The translations under genes were made by a program, and so were the position numbers. 22,795 bases of DNA from a virus, in the IMG/VR virus record IMGVR_UViG_3300048927_000762, positions 1-22,795 of that record, one strand, 5' to 3'. The notes below the pieces were generated by a model, which was not told the origin of the DNA, ran no database searches, and saw only the letters and a program-made list of their open reading frames with translations. Of this stretch, positions 7,076 through 13,666 are shown one piece after another; the stretch's first letter is position 1; every line of letters begins with the position of its first letter.

Positions 7076-7740
7076 TAGGACTTCCTCGCGAAGCTATACA
7101 GGTTGTTGCCGAAGTTGTACGGGCTACCCTGGCTGGCCTGCGGGTTGTAGAGCGACGCCAGTTGATTGGCGCCGTAGCTGCTCTGCCGGCCCTGGAGGTA
7201 GTTGTTCGCCAAGCCTCCCAGCCCCGCAACAAGCTGCGCGTTCGCATCGGCCGACTGGTAGGCGGCGTTCGAGTTGGCATTGCCCACGGCGTTGGCATAG
7301 TTGGTGTTGACACCAGACAGCGCATTGGCAGCGCTCTGGCCCATACCAGCCAAGTTCTGGATCTTGTTGTAATAATTGTTGTACTGCTGCGATGCCAAGC
7401 CCTGGGAGTAGTTCAGCACGTCGGCCTGCTGGCCGCCCGAGTACAGGGAGCCACGAGCGGCAGCGCTGCGATCCAGCCCCTGCAAGCCCTGCTGTTGCGT
7501 CCACTGGTAGTCCGGAGACTCCTTGAAGCTGCTGTAGTTGCCAGAATTGAGCGATGCAAGCTGGTTCAGCGCATTGGTGCCGGTGTCCAGGTAGGGCTGC
7601 ATGTTCGCCTGATTGGCCGAGCGAGCCTGCTCCTGCGCGCGAGTGGTCGCATTCGCTGCACCCTGTGCACCCTTCTTCGCCTGGTTGGCGGCGTAGGCAG
7701 TACTGCCCGCGATTAGAACAGCACCGGTAACTGCGGCCAT
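7075..7740 (-). CDS. DNA-transfer/ejection protein, gp7-like
   Basis: A 221-residue protein. I use the ATG at 7740 (MAAVTGAVLIAGSTAYAA), which forms a TAATG overlap with the GNAT gene; an upstream in-frame ATG would run deep into that gene. The core PYLDTGTNALNQLASL ... SPDYQWTQQQGLQGLDRSAAARGSLYSGGQQADVLNYSQGLASQQYNNYYNKIQNLAGMGQSAA is the recurring signature of phage DNA-transfer proteins. The N-terminus is mildly hydrophobic and may act as the leader removed from, or used by, the ejected protein. P22 gp7 is about 229 residues, so the length agrees. It is packaged in the virion and delivered to the cell envelope ahead of DNA. Confidence 0.8.
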   Translation of the reverse strand: MAAVTGAVLIAGSTAYAANQAKKGAQGAANATTRAQEQARSANQANMQPYLDTGTNALNQLASLNSGNYSSFKESPDYQWTQQQGLQGLDRSAAARGSLYSGGQQADVLNYSQGLASQQYNNYYNKIQNLAGMGQSAANALSGVNTNYANAVGNANSNAAYQSADANAQLVAGLGGLANNYLQGRQSSYGANQLASLYNPQASQGSPYNFGNNLYSFARKS

Positions 7741-8183
7741 TAGTGCAGCCTCTTGGTGTAGGAGGTTTCGGAGTGGGCGTAGCCAGCGCGTTCGTACAGC
7801 GCGGCGGCTTGCGGCGGGCTGGAAGCCAAGGTGACCATCACGACGATGGAGGCGCCCCGAGCGACGCAGGCGGTATCGACCGCAGCAAGGAGTTGCTTCC
7901 CGACGCCTGCGCCCTGCGCCTCCGGCTCGACCCACCAGACAACCTCGTAGGCGGCGTTGATCGAGTTGTTGAACATGAAGGGAGCGACGACCAGCCCGAC
8001 CATGCCGACGACCTTGCCGCCTTCCTCAGCCACCAACATCACGCTATCCATCAACTGGCGAGCGAGTGCGGCCACCGTCTCATCGTCCATCGGCGCATGC
8101 TCGGCATAACTGGTGGTCGCGTAGAACTTGCGGGACATTTCCACGATGCGCGGGACATCGTCCTCGACAGCGATTCGGATCAT
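7740..8183 (-). CDS. GNAT-family N-acetyltransferase
   Basis: A 147-residue protein with the GNAT fold signature. A beta-strand VWWVEPEAQ is followed by the acetyl-CoA pyrophosphate loop Q90-G-A-G-V-G95 and helix KQLLAAVDTA, then a C-terminal ...AALYERAGYAHSETSYTKRLH motif typical of the family. It would transfer an acetyl group from acetyl-CoA to an amine; the substrate is unknown. It lies between a 2OG-oxygenase-like gene (ATGA overlap upstream) and the gp7-like ejection gene (TAATG overlap downstream), so it is expressed with virion proteins. Such context suggests modification of a host or virion protein, or protection against an antibacterial or antiphage factor. P22 has tail genes 26 and 14 near this position. 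Confidence 0.85.
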   Translation of the reverse strand: MIRIAVEDDVPRIVEMSRKFYATTSYAEHAPMDDETVAALARQLMDSVMLVAEEGGKVVGMVGLVVAPFMFNNSINAAYEVVWWVEPEAQGAGVGKQLLAAVDTACVARGASIVVMVTLASSPPQAAALYERAGYAHSETSYTKRLH

Positions 8184-8731
8184 GCGTTTCCCTCGGGCGT
8201 AAAAAAGGCGACTGCTACGAGTCGCCCGGATTCGGGATCAGTGCCGAACGCCGCGAACGGCCATCGGCTGTGGAACAGCGCGGATTCGTAGATGACGCAG
8301 CGGCCCATGCGCATCTCGGCGAGGCCGGTTTGCTCCCAGCGCTCAGCGTCATCCCAGTCGTTGCGGATCTGCTCAAACAGCTCGAAATCGCCTTGCTCGA
8401 TGCGCTCGGCGCCAGTTGCCTTGTGCCGCCAGAAGGCCGTGCCGCCATCGCCTTCGCACAGGTACAGGACAGCGGCATGCGTGCCCCAGCCCATGTCCGA
8501 GTGGATCGCCGCGTTCGGCAGCTCGCCGCCATAGTTCAGGCGGTAGCCCATACCCAGCATCTCCACAGGCCCCATGGCGCGCTCTATGCCCTCGCGCAGG
8601 CCTGGAACGTCCACCAGCGCCACGCGCTTGTAGACCTGGCCGTCGTGCCCGGGCCAGTCGATATAGGGCGCAGCGAGGCCTGCGGCGCGCACTGTGGGTG
8701 CGTCCGCCAGGAAGTCATCGATGATGAGCAT
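8180..8731 (-). CDS. 2OG-Fe(II) dioxygenase-like protein
   Basis: A 183-residue protein with the hallmarks of a non-haem iron dioxygenase: H77-x-D79 in AAIHSDMGWGTHAAVLYLCEGDGGTAFW, a distal H154 in ALFHSRWPF, and R170 in SGRLVAVAFF suited to binding 2-oxoglutarate. The AVLYL ... GGTAFWRH stretch is the usual jelly-roll core. It would couple 2-oxoglutarate decarboxylation to hydroxylation of an unknown substrate, possibly protein residues as in prolyl hydroxylases. It begins at a TAATG overlap with the small gp10 C-terminal-domain gene and ends overlapping the GNAT gene. The 3' coding end contains a perfect intrinsic terminator whose T6 tract encodes Phe-Phe. Confidence 0.75.
   Translation of the reverse strand: MLIIDDFLADAPTVRAAGLAAPYIDWPGHDGQVYKRVALVDVPGLREGIERAMGPVEMLGMGYRLNYGGELPNAAIHSDMGWGTHAAVLYLCEGDGGTAFWRHKATGAERIEQGDFELFEQIRNDWDDAERWEQTGLAEMRMGRCVIYESALFHSRWPFAAFGTDPESGRLVAVAFFTPEGNA
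8201..8226 (-). terminator. Intrinsic terminator inside the 3' end of the dioxygenase gene
   Basis: On the minus strand GGCGACT-cgtagc-AGTCGCC is followed immediately by TTTTTT (plus-strand stem 8207-8213 with 8220-8226, A6 at 8201-8206). The 7-bp stem is perfect and the T tract is canonical. It lies within codons for ...GRLVAVAFF, before the stop at 8180 and before the GNAT start at 8183. Confidence 0.75.
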
Positions 8732-8952
8732 TAGCCGTCCGTAGGCTCGATGTAGGCAACAGCGCCGTAGAGGTCGCGAGAGACTGGGCTGGAGATGCGG
8801 ATGCGGAACACCCAGTTGCGGGCCGGGCCTAGCCGGTTGATGCGGATGCGGCGCTCGTACTGACCCAGGTCGCCCATCGAATACTCGCGCCAGTTAGACC
8901 AGTTGTAGCCGCCGTCCTTGGAGTAGCACACCTCGATCTTTCGGTCGGTCAT
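8731..8952 (-). CDS. Detached C-terminal domain of the gp10-type tail hub
   Basis: This 73-residue ORF starts with ATGA overlapping the stop of the gp10-like gene. Its sequence (KIEVCYSKDGGYNWSNWREYSMGDLGQYERRIRINRLGPARNWVFRIRISSPVSRDLYGA) aligns by eye with the C-terminal ~65 residues of P22 gp10-type hub proteins, where a similar DG-x-x-x-W ... Y-x-x-R ... R-x-G-x-x-R ... F-x-x-R pattern ends the chain. It therefore looks like the family's C-terminal domain encoded as a separate, translationally coupled polypeptide. It could assemble with the hub in trans. Local G+C is high (81 of 120 at 8761-8880), like the hub body and unlike the insert just upstream. Confidence 0.7.
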   Translation of the reverse strand: MTDRKIEVCYSKDGGYNWSNWREYSMGDLGQYERRIRINRLGPARNWVFRIRISSPVSRDLYGAVAYIEPTDG

Positions 8953-10577
8953 GGTGTGTATCCAGTGGTCAAGACCTCAACATTCCAATTGGAGGTTTGG
9001 ACGGCTCCGTTTTGCAGGCCCTTCATCGTCAAACTGATTCCAGAGCCGAGCGGCAAGCTACGTTCAATCACCGATGGTGCGAAAGTAGACGTAGGCGTTG
9101 GAGAGGCATTGGCAACAACTTCCGTGCCGCTGCCTGATTGGACTTCGATATTCACTGTTGCGCCATCAGTGGCGAAGAAATACAGATTGGTCAGCCGAAC
9201 TCCCAACACACCCGAGCCGGTGATCTGCAACTTCCAGCCAGTGCTACCCCCAGGAATGTCGCCATAGCGGATTTCGCCAATGATGGAGCCGTCCATCGTG
9301 GACGAGTTGGCGTTTGGGTCAGGGGTGAAGGTATAGCCGACGTTTGAGTCGCTGATCGGCTGCCAGACAGGCTCCGGCTCGGGCGCTCCTGGCGGCACCG
9401 TTTCTTCCAGCCCCATGCTCGCCAGCAGCTCCAGATAGTTGGCATTGATGCGGTTCTGGTTGTTGTGCACCACACCAGAGGTGCGCTCAGACACCAGCGG
9501 CTGGTCGCCTTCCAACATGTAGTCCCAGTCCAGCACCCACAGCGTGCCGTTCTGGAAGTCGCCACCGATCCACATGTTGTTCCAGCGTGTCAGCGTGTTG
9601 AGGCGCCAACGCTTCAGGCCGTAGGACTCGCGGCGGTGCCACAGGCGCGTCACCACGTCATAGCCCCAGGTCTGGCCGTCAGGGAAAGTCAGGTAATAGA
9701 CCTTGTGTTCGCCGTCCTCCCACTTGAACGCGAACGCCTGCTTCCAGTTGTTGTCCTTGATCGCGTTCTGAATGGCGCCAGTGGACACCGGAATGGCGTT
9801 GTAGCCGTCAAGGCGGTAGACCACGCCATCATCGCCCAGCCAAAAAATGCTGTTGTCCAGCTTGACGACGGATTGCCCAGCAGCGCACCCGCGCTCAATC
9901 AGGACGCGCTTATTCTCAAACGTGCCAGTCGTGGCGCCGCTGTTGTAGAAGAACTCGATGGTGGTCTGGTTGAACACCACCACCTCAAACTGGCTCACCA
10001 CCAACGTGACGATCTTGTCCGGTGAGCCTTCTGACTCGCTGCGGTCCAAAGTGTTGTAGGACAACGCATCGGCAAGGTCGCTGAAGAACCAGTAGCGGCC
10101 GAAAGGCTCGACTTGCAGTAGGTAGCTATCGAGGTAGGCGACCGACTTCGCGCCGGGATAGCCTTCATCCGAAATGACCGTAAAAGTGCTGGTCGCAGTG
10201 TTCCAGACGTAGCCGGTACTTTGCCCCGTTGCGATCAGCAGTTGGTTGCCATTCGTGACTTGGTTGTAAGCCATCGACACGCGGCCGACGCCGGGGATCG
10301 TGCCGCGCACCGTGCTGGTGCCATCGGTCTTGACCTCGCGCAGCTGTGTGCCAGTCACGACGAACAGCGCGCCCTCTACGTTGATCGCGCCACGAATCGG
10401 CTTGGTGCCCAGCACCGCGAACTGACGTAGCCCAGGAGGCGATGCCAGCTTCGTGCGTGTGCGCGTTCCAGGCGCATCCGCTACCTCCGGCAGCCAGTTC
10501 ACCGTGTCTTGCACAGACCACGGGCGGCTCGCGTCGGTGTAGTAGCCGCCGAGTAGGTCGATGGGCTTGAACTTCAT
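8949..10577 (-). CDS. gp10-like tail hub (packaged-DNA stabilisation protein) with a foreign C-terminal module
   Basis: A 542-residue protein. Residues 1 to about 390 match the P22 gp10/phage stabilisation family: VNWLPE near the start, a beta-propeller-like series (GRVSMAYNQVTNGNQLLIATG, YLDSYLLQVEPFGRYWFFSDL), EFFYNSGATTGTFENKRVLIERGCAAGQS, NSIFWLGDDGVVYRLDGY, then WDYMLEGDQPLVSERTSG ... NRINANYLELLASMGLE. P22 gp10 is 472 residues and ends soon after this point. Here a Pro-rich linker (PPGAPEPEPVW) leads into about 140 extra residues of unrelated beta-rich sequence, and the canonical C-terminal domain is encoded by the next gene. The insert is lower in G+C (131 of 240 at 9001-9240). It starts at a TGATG overlap with the gp4-like gene. 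The role is to form the hub that closes the portal. Confidence 0.85.
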   Translation of the reverse strand: MKFKPIDLLGGYYTDASRPWSVQDTVNWLPEVADAPGTRTRTKLASPPGLRQFAVLGTKPIRGAINVEGALFVVTGTQLREVKTDGTSTVRGTIPGVGRVSMAYNQVTNGNQLLIATGQSTGYVWNTATSTFTVISDEGYPGAKSVAYLDSYLLQVEPFGRYWFFSDLADALSYNTLDRSESEGSPDKIVTLVVSQFEVVVFNQTTIEFFYNSGATTGTFENKRVLIERGCAAGQSVVKLDNSIFWLGDDGVVYRLDGYNAIPVSTGAIQNAIKDNNWKQAFAFKWEDGEHKVYYLTFPDGQTWGYDVVTRLWHRRESYGLKRWRLNTLTRWNNMWIGGDFQNGTLWVLDWDYMLEGDQPLVSERTSGVVHNNQNRINANYLELLASMGLEETVPPGAPEPEPVWQPISDSNVGYTFTPDPNANSSTMDGSIIGEIRYGDIPGGSTGWKLQITGSGVLGVRLTNLYFFATDGATVNIEVQSGSGTEVVANASPTPTSTFAPSVIERSLPLGSGISLTMKGLQNGAVQTSNWNVEVLTTGYTP

Positions 10578-10981
10578 CAGTAGTCGTACCCATCGCTGCG
10601 GATGTTGTAGCGACCACGAAGGCCCAAACCAGGCTCCATGCTCATCGGATTGGCCGCGAACGTGTCAGCCAGAATGTCGGACTTCAGCTTGCGCGCATCG
10701 GCGAACACGTCAGGATCGAGCGTGGCGCCGTACATGGGGCGCAAACGAAGTGCCAGGTTGTAGATGATTGCCTCGTCCGCCTCGGGCGGGCTGGGCATGT
10801 CGTCGTCAGGGATTGCCACAGGCGACCAGCCAACCGTGTAGCCGTTGGCCTCCCACCGCGCCATCATCCGGTTCAGAGAATCAATCGCCGTCTTGGAATC
10901 AGCCGCCTCTGGAGCCTCGCTAGCGTCGATTACGCGCAGCAGCCCAAGGGCGCCAATGACGATTTCTGCGACCTTGGTCAT
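10577..10981 (-). CDS. gp4-like tail adaptor protein
   Basis: A 134-residue protein. I use the ATG at 10981, preceded by GGGAG with six bases of spacing, rather than an upstream in-frame start (11029) that would lie across the terminator hairpin. The N-terminal segment VAEIVIGALGLLRVIDASEAPEAADSKTAIDSLNRMMARWEANGYTVGW is the helical signature of P22 gp4-type adaptors (AL-x-LL-x-V ... E-x-x-x-A ... LN-x-M-x-x-W). EADEAIIYNLALRLRP follows. P22 gp4 is 166 residues; this one is shorter at the C-terminus, and I see no evidence of the muramidase region reported for P22 gp4. It would form the ring between portal and gp10 hub, completing DNA retention. Confidence 0.8.
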   Translation of the reverse strand: MTKVAEIVIGALGLLRVIDASEAPEAADSKTAIDSLNRMMARWEANGYTVGWSPVAIPDDDMPSPPEADEAIIYNLALRLRPMYGATLDPDVFADARKLKSDILADTFAANPMSMEPGLGLRGRYNIRSDGYDY

Positions 10982-10992
10982 TCCCGTCTCCC

Positions 10993-11022
10993 AAAAAGGA
11001 GGGGCGACCCGAAGGCCGCCCC
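10993..11022 (-). terminator. Intrinsic terminator with UUCG loop before the gp4-like gene
   Basis: On the minus strand GGGGCGGCC-TTCG-GGTCGCCCC forms a 9-bp stem with one G-T pair and a UUCG tetraloop, followed by TCCTTTTT (plus-strand stem 11001-11009 with 11014-11022, A5 at 10993-10997). It fills most of the 62-nt gap after the small charged-protein gene. The T tract ends 11 nt before the start codon at 10981, leaving no room for a promoter. Confidence 0.8.
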
Positions 11023-11043
11023 TGTTCACTGACTTCTTGTCGC

Positions 11044-11328
11044 TTACTTCTTCTGCTTGTCGGCCTTGGCAGTCTCGGCGGCTTCTGCCTTGGCTTCCTT
11101 CGCATCCAGCTTCTCCTGGCGAGCGCGGTTGGCCTTCAGGACTTCAGCGGCCGCATCAGCGGCGGATACCTCGTCCTCCGGAACCTCCGGGTTCCACTCT
11201 TCGCCGTTGGAGCGCTTGAACTTCGGCAGCTCCCAGCCATCGGTCAGAGCGTCCTCGACCTCATCACCCGGGAACAACTTCACCTCGCCATCCTTGTGCA
11301 GGTACTTGGCGTGCTTGAACTCAGCCAT
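11044..11328 (-). CDS. Small charged protein in the head gene cluster
   Basis: A 94-residue protein starting at MAEFKHAKY. The ATG at 11328 has an excellent AAGGAG six bases upstream, so I reject an in-frame ATG at 11385. The N-terminal half (KYLHKDGEVKLFPGDEVEDALTDGWELPKF) looks like a small compact domain. The C-terminal 45 residues are almost entirely Ala, Lys and Glu (AADAAAEVLKANRARQEKLDAKEAKAEAAETAKADKQKK), predicted to be a long charged helix. I do not recognise a named family. Its place between the head-fibre-like protein and the gp4-like adaptor suggests a minor capsid or assembly protein. A strong terminator follows it. Confidence 0.7.
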   Translation of the reverse strand: MAEFKHAKYLHKDGEVKLFPGDEVEDALTDGWELPKFKRSNGEEWNPEVPEDEVSAADAAAEVLKANRARQEKLDAKEAKAEAAETAKADKQKK

Positions 11329-11338
11329 GTCTGGCTCC

Positions 11339-11542
11339 TTATGCAGTGGTCTTGAGGATGCCGAGCGATGCCAGCGCGGTAGCAAGCTGCGCCGCGGTGA
11401 CGGTCGCCAGGCTCAGCGCGGCCGGCTGAACTGCCGGGGTGGCGCCGAAGAATCCGACCTTGGAGGTGGACTTAGTGCCCACCAAGGTCCCATCCTCGGT
11501 TTCTTGCGCAGCGGCGGCTACGGTGTCATTGGAAAGTGCCAT
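11339..11542 (-). CDS. Head-fibre/decoration-like small protein
   Basis: A 67-residue protein with DGTLVGTKSTSKVGFFGATPAVQPAALSLATVTAAQLATALASLGIL. The G-T-x-x-x-K-x-G-F-F-G-x-T-P-x-x-Q-P core is a recurring motif in small phage proteins encoded directly after major capsid genes and often annotated as head fibre proteins. AGGAG lies six bases before the ATG. It follows the coat gene by 13 nt, consistent with high co-expression. It likely decorates the capsid surface. The motif can also occur inside larger tail proteins, so the exact location in the virion is inferred. Confidence 0.65.
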   Translation of the reverse strand: MALSNDTVAAAAQETEDGTLVGTKSTSKVGFFGATPAVQPAALSLATVTAAQLATALASLGILKTTA

Positions 11543-11555
11543 GCGTATCTCCTAG

Positions 11556-12749
11556 TTAGCTAAAGTCAGTCGGGTTGTTCGGAATGACCACGCCGAACTC
11601 AGGACGCAGCACCGCAGAACCCCACAGAATGTCCACGCGGTTCAAGAACTGGTCGCTGACCGTGTCGTAGTCGCGGATCATGCGCAGGCTCAGACCATCC
11701 AGGTTCATGCGCGACGCATCCTTGTTGGTCGGCAGCGGCAGATCCACCGTCGCGAAGGTCAGGAAGTCACGCGCGAAACCCAGATTGACGCCGGTCTGCG
11801 TGGTCGCTCCCAGCACCACGACATCGGCGTTGTCAGCCGGCGAGGCGGTGACGTTCTGCTCCGGGCCAGAGGTGACAATGGACGGGCTGATCTGCAAGTT
11901 GCCAGAGCCGCCCGCGTAGTCAGCGGTGACCACGAAGGTACGCAGGACGCCGGTGGACACCTTGGTCGCAGGGTTGACGGCATACACATTCGCGAACTGG
12001 ACGTGCTGACCAGCAGCCAGAGTGCCGGTGCCGGTGTCGATGGCGATGGAGCTGCCGGTCTGGTTGGCACCGTTGACGTCGTAGGTGCCCGGAATGGCCG
12101 AAGTGCCATACGCCTGCGCCGGCATGTTGGTGGTCTCGAACCAGTCGAAGCCCGAAGCACGCACCATGATGCCGTCTTCGTACTGATCCCCGATCCGCGA
12201 CTGGCTGTTGAACAACGCCTGCGCACTCTTGACGACCTGGATCGTGCCGCTGGTGTTGGTGACCATGTAGCGCTTCTGCGGCGCCAGGTTGTCGCTGAGC
12301 ATCTTGTTGGCGAGCAGGGCATCACCGATATCCAGCTTGCCGTCCGCATTCGCCACGAAGTTGGCGGCATACGGCAGTGCGCGCGACAGCACCAAGGACT
12401 CGATGCCAGACGCCATGTCGGCGAGGCGCTGTTCCAGATAACGCTCTCGGAAGTCATCGATCTTCAGCGCCATGTCGGAGCTGTTCCAAACCAGGTCAAC
12501 ACCGGTCTGGTCACTGATGGTCAGCGGAACGGTCTTGTCCACCATGGCGCCGGCGTCCATGATGCGGCCTTGGCGGACCTTGCCGTGGGTGGGAACACGG
12601 ATATTCACGGTATCGCCGATCTTGGCGCCGTTGACCGCGAATTCGTCCTTGTATTCCATGTTGATCTTACGGAGGAACGTCAACTTCTGCCGCAGAACGG
12701 ACAGAATCTCCTTCGTAATGAGGTTGGTAGTGAGCAGCGAATTTGCCAT
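11556..12749 (-). CDS. Major capsid (coat) protein, P22 gp5 type
   Basis: A 397-residue protein that begins MANSLLTTNLITKEILSVLRQKLTFLRKINMEYKDEFAVNGAKIGDTVNIRVPTHGKV, the characteristic N-terminus of the P22 coat protein family (gp5 is 430 residues). It continues with an HK97-like fold pattern: SDMALKIDDFRERYLEQRLADMASGIE (spine helix) and a central beta-rich segment (residues about 200-310) that would correspond to the inserted telokin-like domain. AGGA lies upstream of the ATG. It sits directly after the scaffold gene, as in P22. It assembles into the procapsid with scaffold and portal. Confidence 0.9.
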   Translation of the reverse strand: MANSLLTTNLITKEILSVLRQKLTFLRKINMEYKDEFAVNGAKIGDTVNIRVPTHGKVRQGRIMDAGAMVDKTVPLTISDQTGVDLVWNSSDMALKIDDFRERYLEQRLADMASGIESLVLSRALPYAANFVANADGKLDIGDALLANKMLSDNLAPQKRYMVTNTSGTIQVVKSAQALFNSQSRIGDQYEDGIMVRASGFDWFETTNMPAQAYGTSAIPGTYDVNGANQTGSSIAIDTGTGTLAAGQHVQFANVYAVNPATKVSTGVLRTFVVTADYAGGSGNLQISPSIVTSGPEQNVTASPADNADVVVLGATTQTGVNLGFARDFLTFATVDLPLPTNKDASRMNLDGLSLRMIRDYDTVSDQFLNRVDILWGSAVLRPEFGVVIPNNPTDFS

Positions 12750-12774
12750 GTGAGCGGTTTCCTAAGGAAAGGGT

Positions 12775-13647
12775 TTAGCCCCTCCTGGCACGCTCTTTCC
12801 GGCGCACTTCGTCGTATTCCTTCGGGGACATTTCCTCGTAGGACTTGGTAACGGCCGGCGATCCAGAAAGAGTCGTGACGGGCGGGGGCGCTTTGGTCAC
12901 GGTTTTGGGTGTGATCTGACGCGGCGGTTCAGCAGTCAGCGAGGCCTCGATGCGGCCAATGGCTCGGCCAACTCCTGCCGGGGACATGGCTGCGATCTTT
13001 TCGGCTTCTTGCGGGTTCTTGCCCAAGTAGTAGGCGACAGCGGCCGGGTTGTCGGATTCCGCAATTACCTCGACCATCTGTTCGGTCATCGGCAAATACG
13101 GGTTGCTCACAACCTCTTGGAAATCAGGCGCGGACTCAGCGAATGCGGTTGCGCTTTCCTGAAACTTGCGCTGCCGCTCGCGTACTGCTTCGGCCTTCTT
13201 CTGCTCGGCCTGCTGCTTCTCGTCCTGACCCTTTCGCCAGTCGTACCAAGCCCGATTGAACTTGCCGACATCGAATTCGTAATCCTCGATCTTCGGCTCG
13301 TCGTCTTGGGCGGCTGCTTCCTGCCTGGGCTGCACAGGCTCAGGCTTGTTACGCATTGCCTGTTCCCGCCAGTAATCCCGGTCTCGCTCTGTTTCACGCC
13401 AGTTTTTCGTCAGTTCATCGATGCGCTTTCCAACGCCCTTGCGGGGCTGGGCGGTCGCGTCTTCCGCTTCCGAAGCTGCCGAGCCTTCGGTGTCGTTCTG
13501 CTCTTCGTGCTGGCCTTCTTCGACCTCTTCTGCAGCAGCGTCCTGCTGTGCAGCCTTGGTCGATTCTTCCTTCACGGTTCGCGCGGCAATGCCCGCATCA
13601 AGGTGGCTGTTGTCCACCGGCTGCGGCTTCTCTTCTTCGTTGCTCAT
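12775..13647 (-). CDS. Scaffolding protein
   Basis: A 290-residue highly charged protein between portal and coat genes, the scaffold position in P22 (gp8 is 303 residues). I use the ATG at 13647 (MSNEEEKPQPVDN), preceded by AGAGG; an upstream in-frame extension enters the portal gene. The sequence is acidic and Ala/Gln-rich at the N-terminus, helical in the middle (KGVGKRIDELTKNWRETERDRDYWREQAM ... EQKKAEAVRERQRKFQESATAF), and ends in a basic helix (MSPKEYDEVRRKERARRG). That matches the C-terminal coat-binding helices of P22-type scaffolds. It directs procapsid assembly and exits before DNA fills the head. Confidence 0.8.
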   Translation of the reverse strand: MSNEEEKPQPVDNSHLDAGIAARTVKEESTKAAQQDAAAEEVEEGQHEEQNDTEGSAASEAEDATAQPRKGVGKRIDELTKNWRETERDRDYWREQAMRNKPEPVQPRQEAAAQDDEPKIEDYEFDVGKFNRAWYDWRKGQDEKQQAEQKKAEAVRERQRKFQESATAFAESAPDFQEVVSNPYLPMTEQMVEVIAESDNPAAVAYYLGKNPQEAEKIAAMSPAGVGRAIGRIEASLTAEPPRQITPKTVTKAPPPVTTLSGSPAVTKSYEEMSPKEYDEVRRKERARRG

Positions 13648-13666
13648 TTGCGCCTCTGGGCGAGTT

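Noticed and set aside
9835-9860. Possible extra terminator in the gp10-like gene (GCTG-5nt-CAGC then A and T6 on the minus strand)
   Set aside because: The stem is only 4 bp and separated from the T tract by an A. It is too weak compared with the five reported.
12003-12851. A 282-codon plus-strand open frame across the coat and scaffold genes
   Set aside because: It is long only because stops are rare antisense to GC-rich coding DNA. The minus strand here encodes the clearly recognisable P22-type coat protein.
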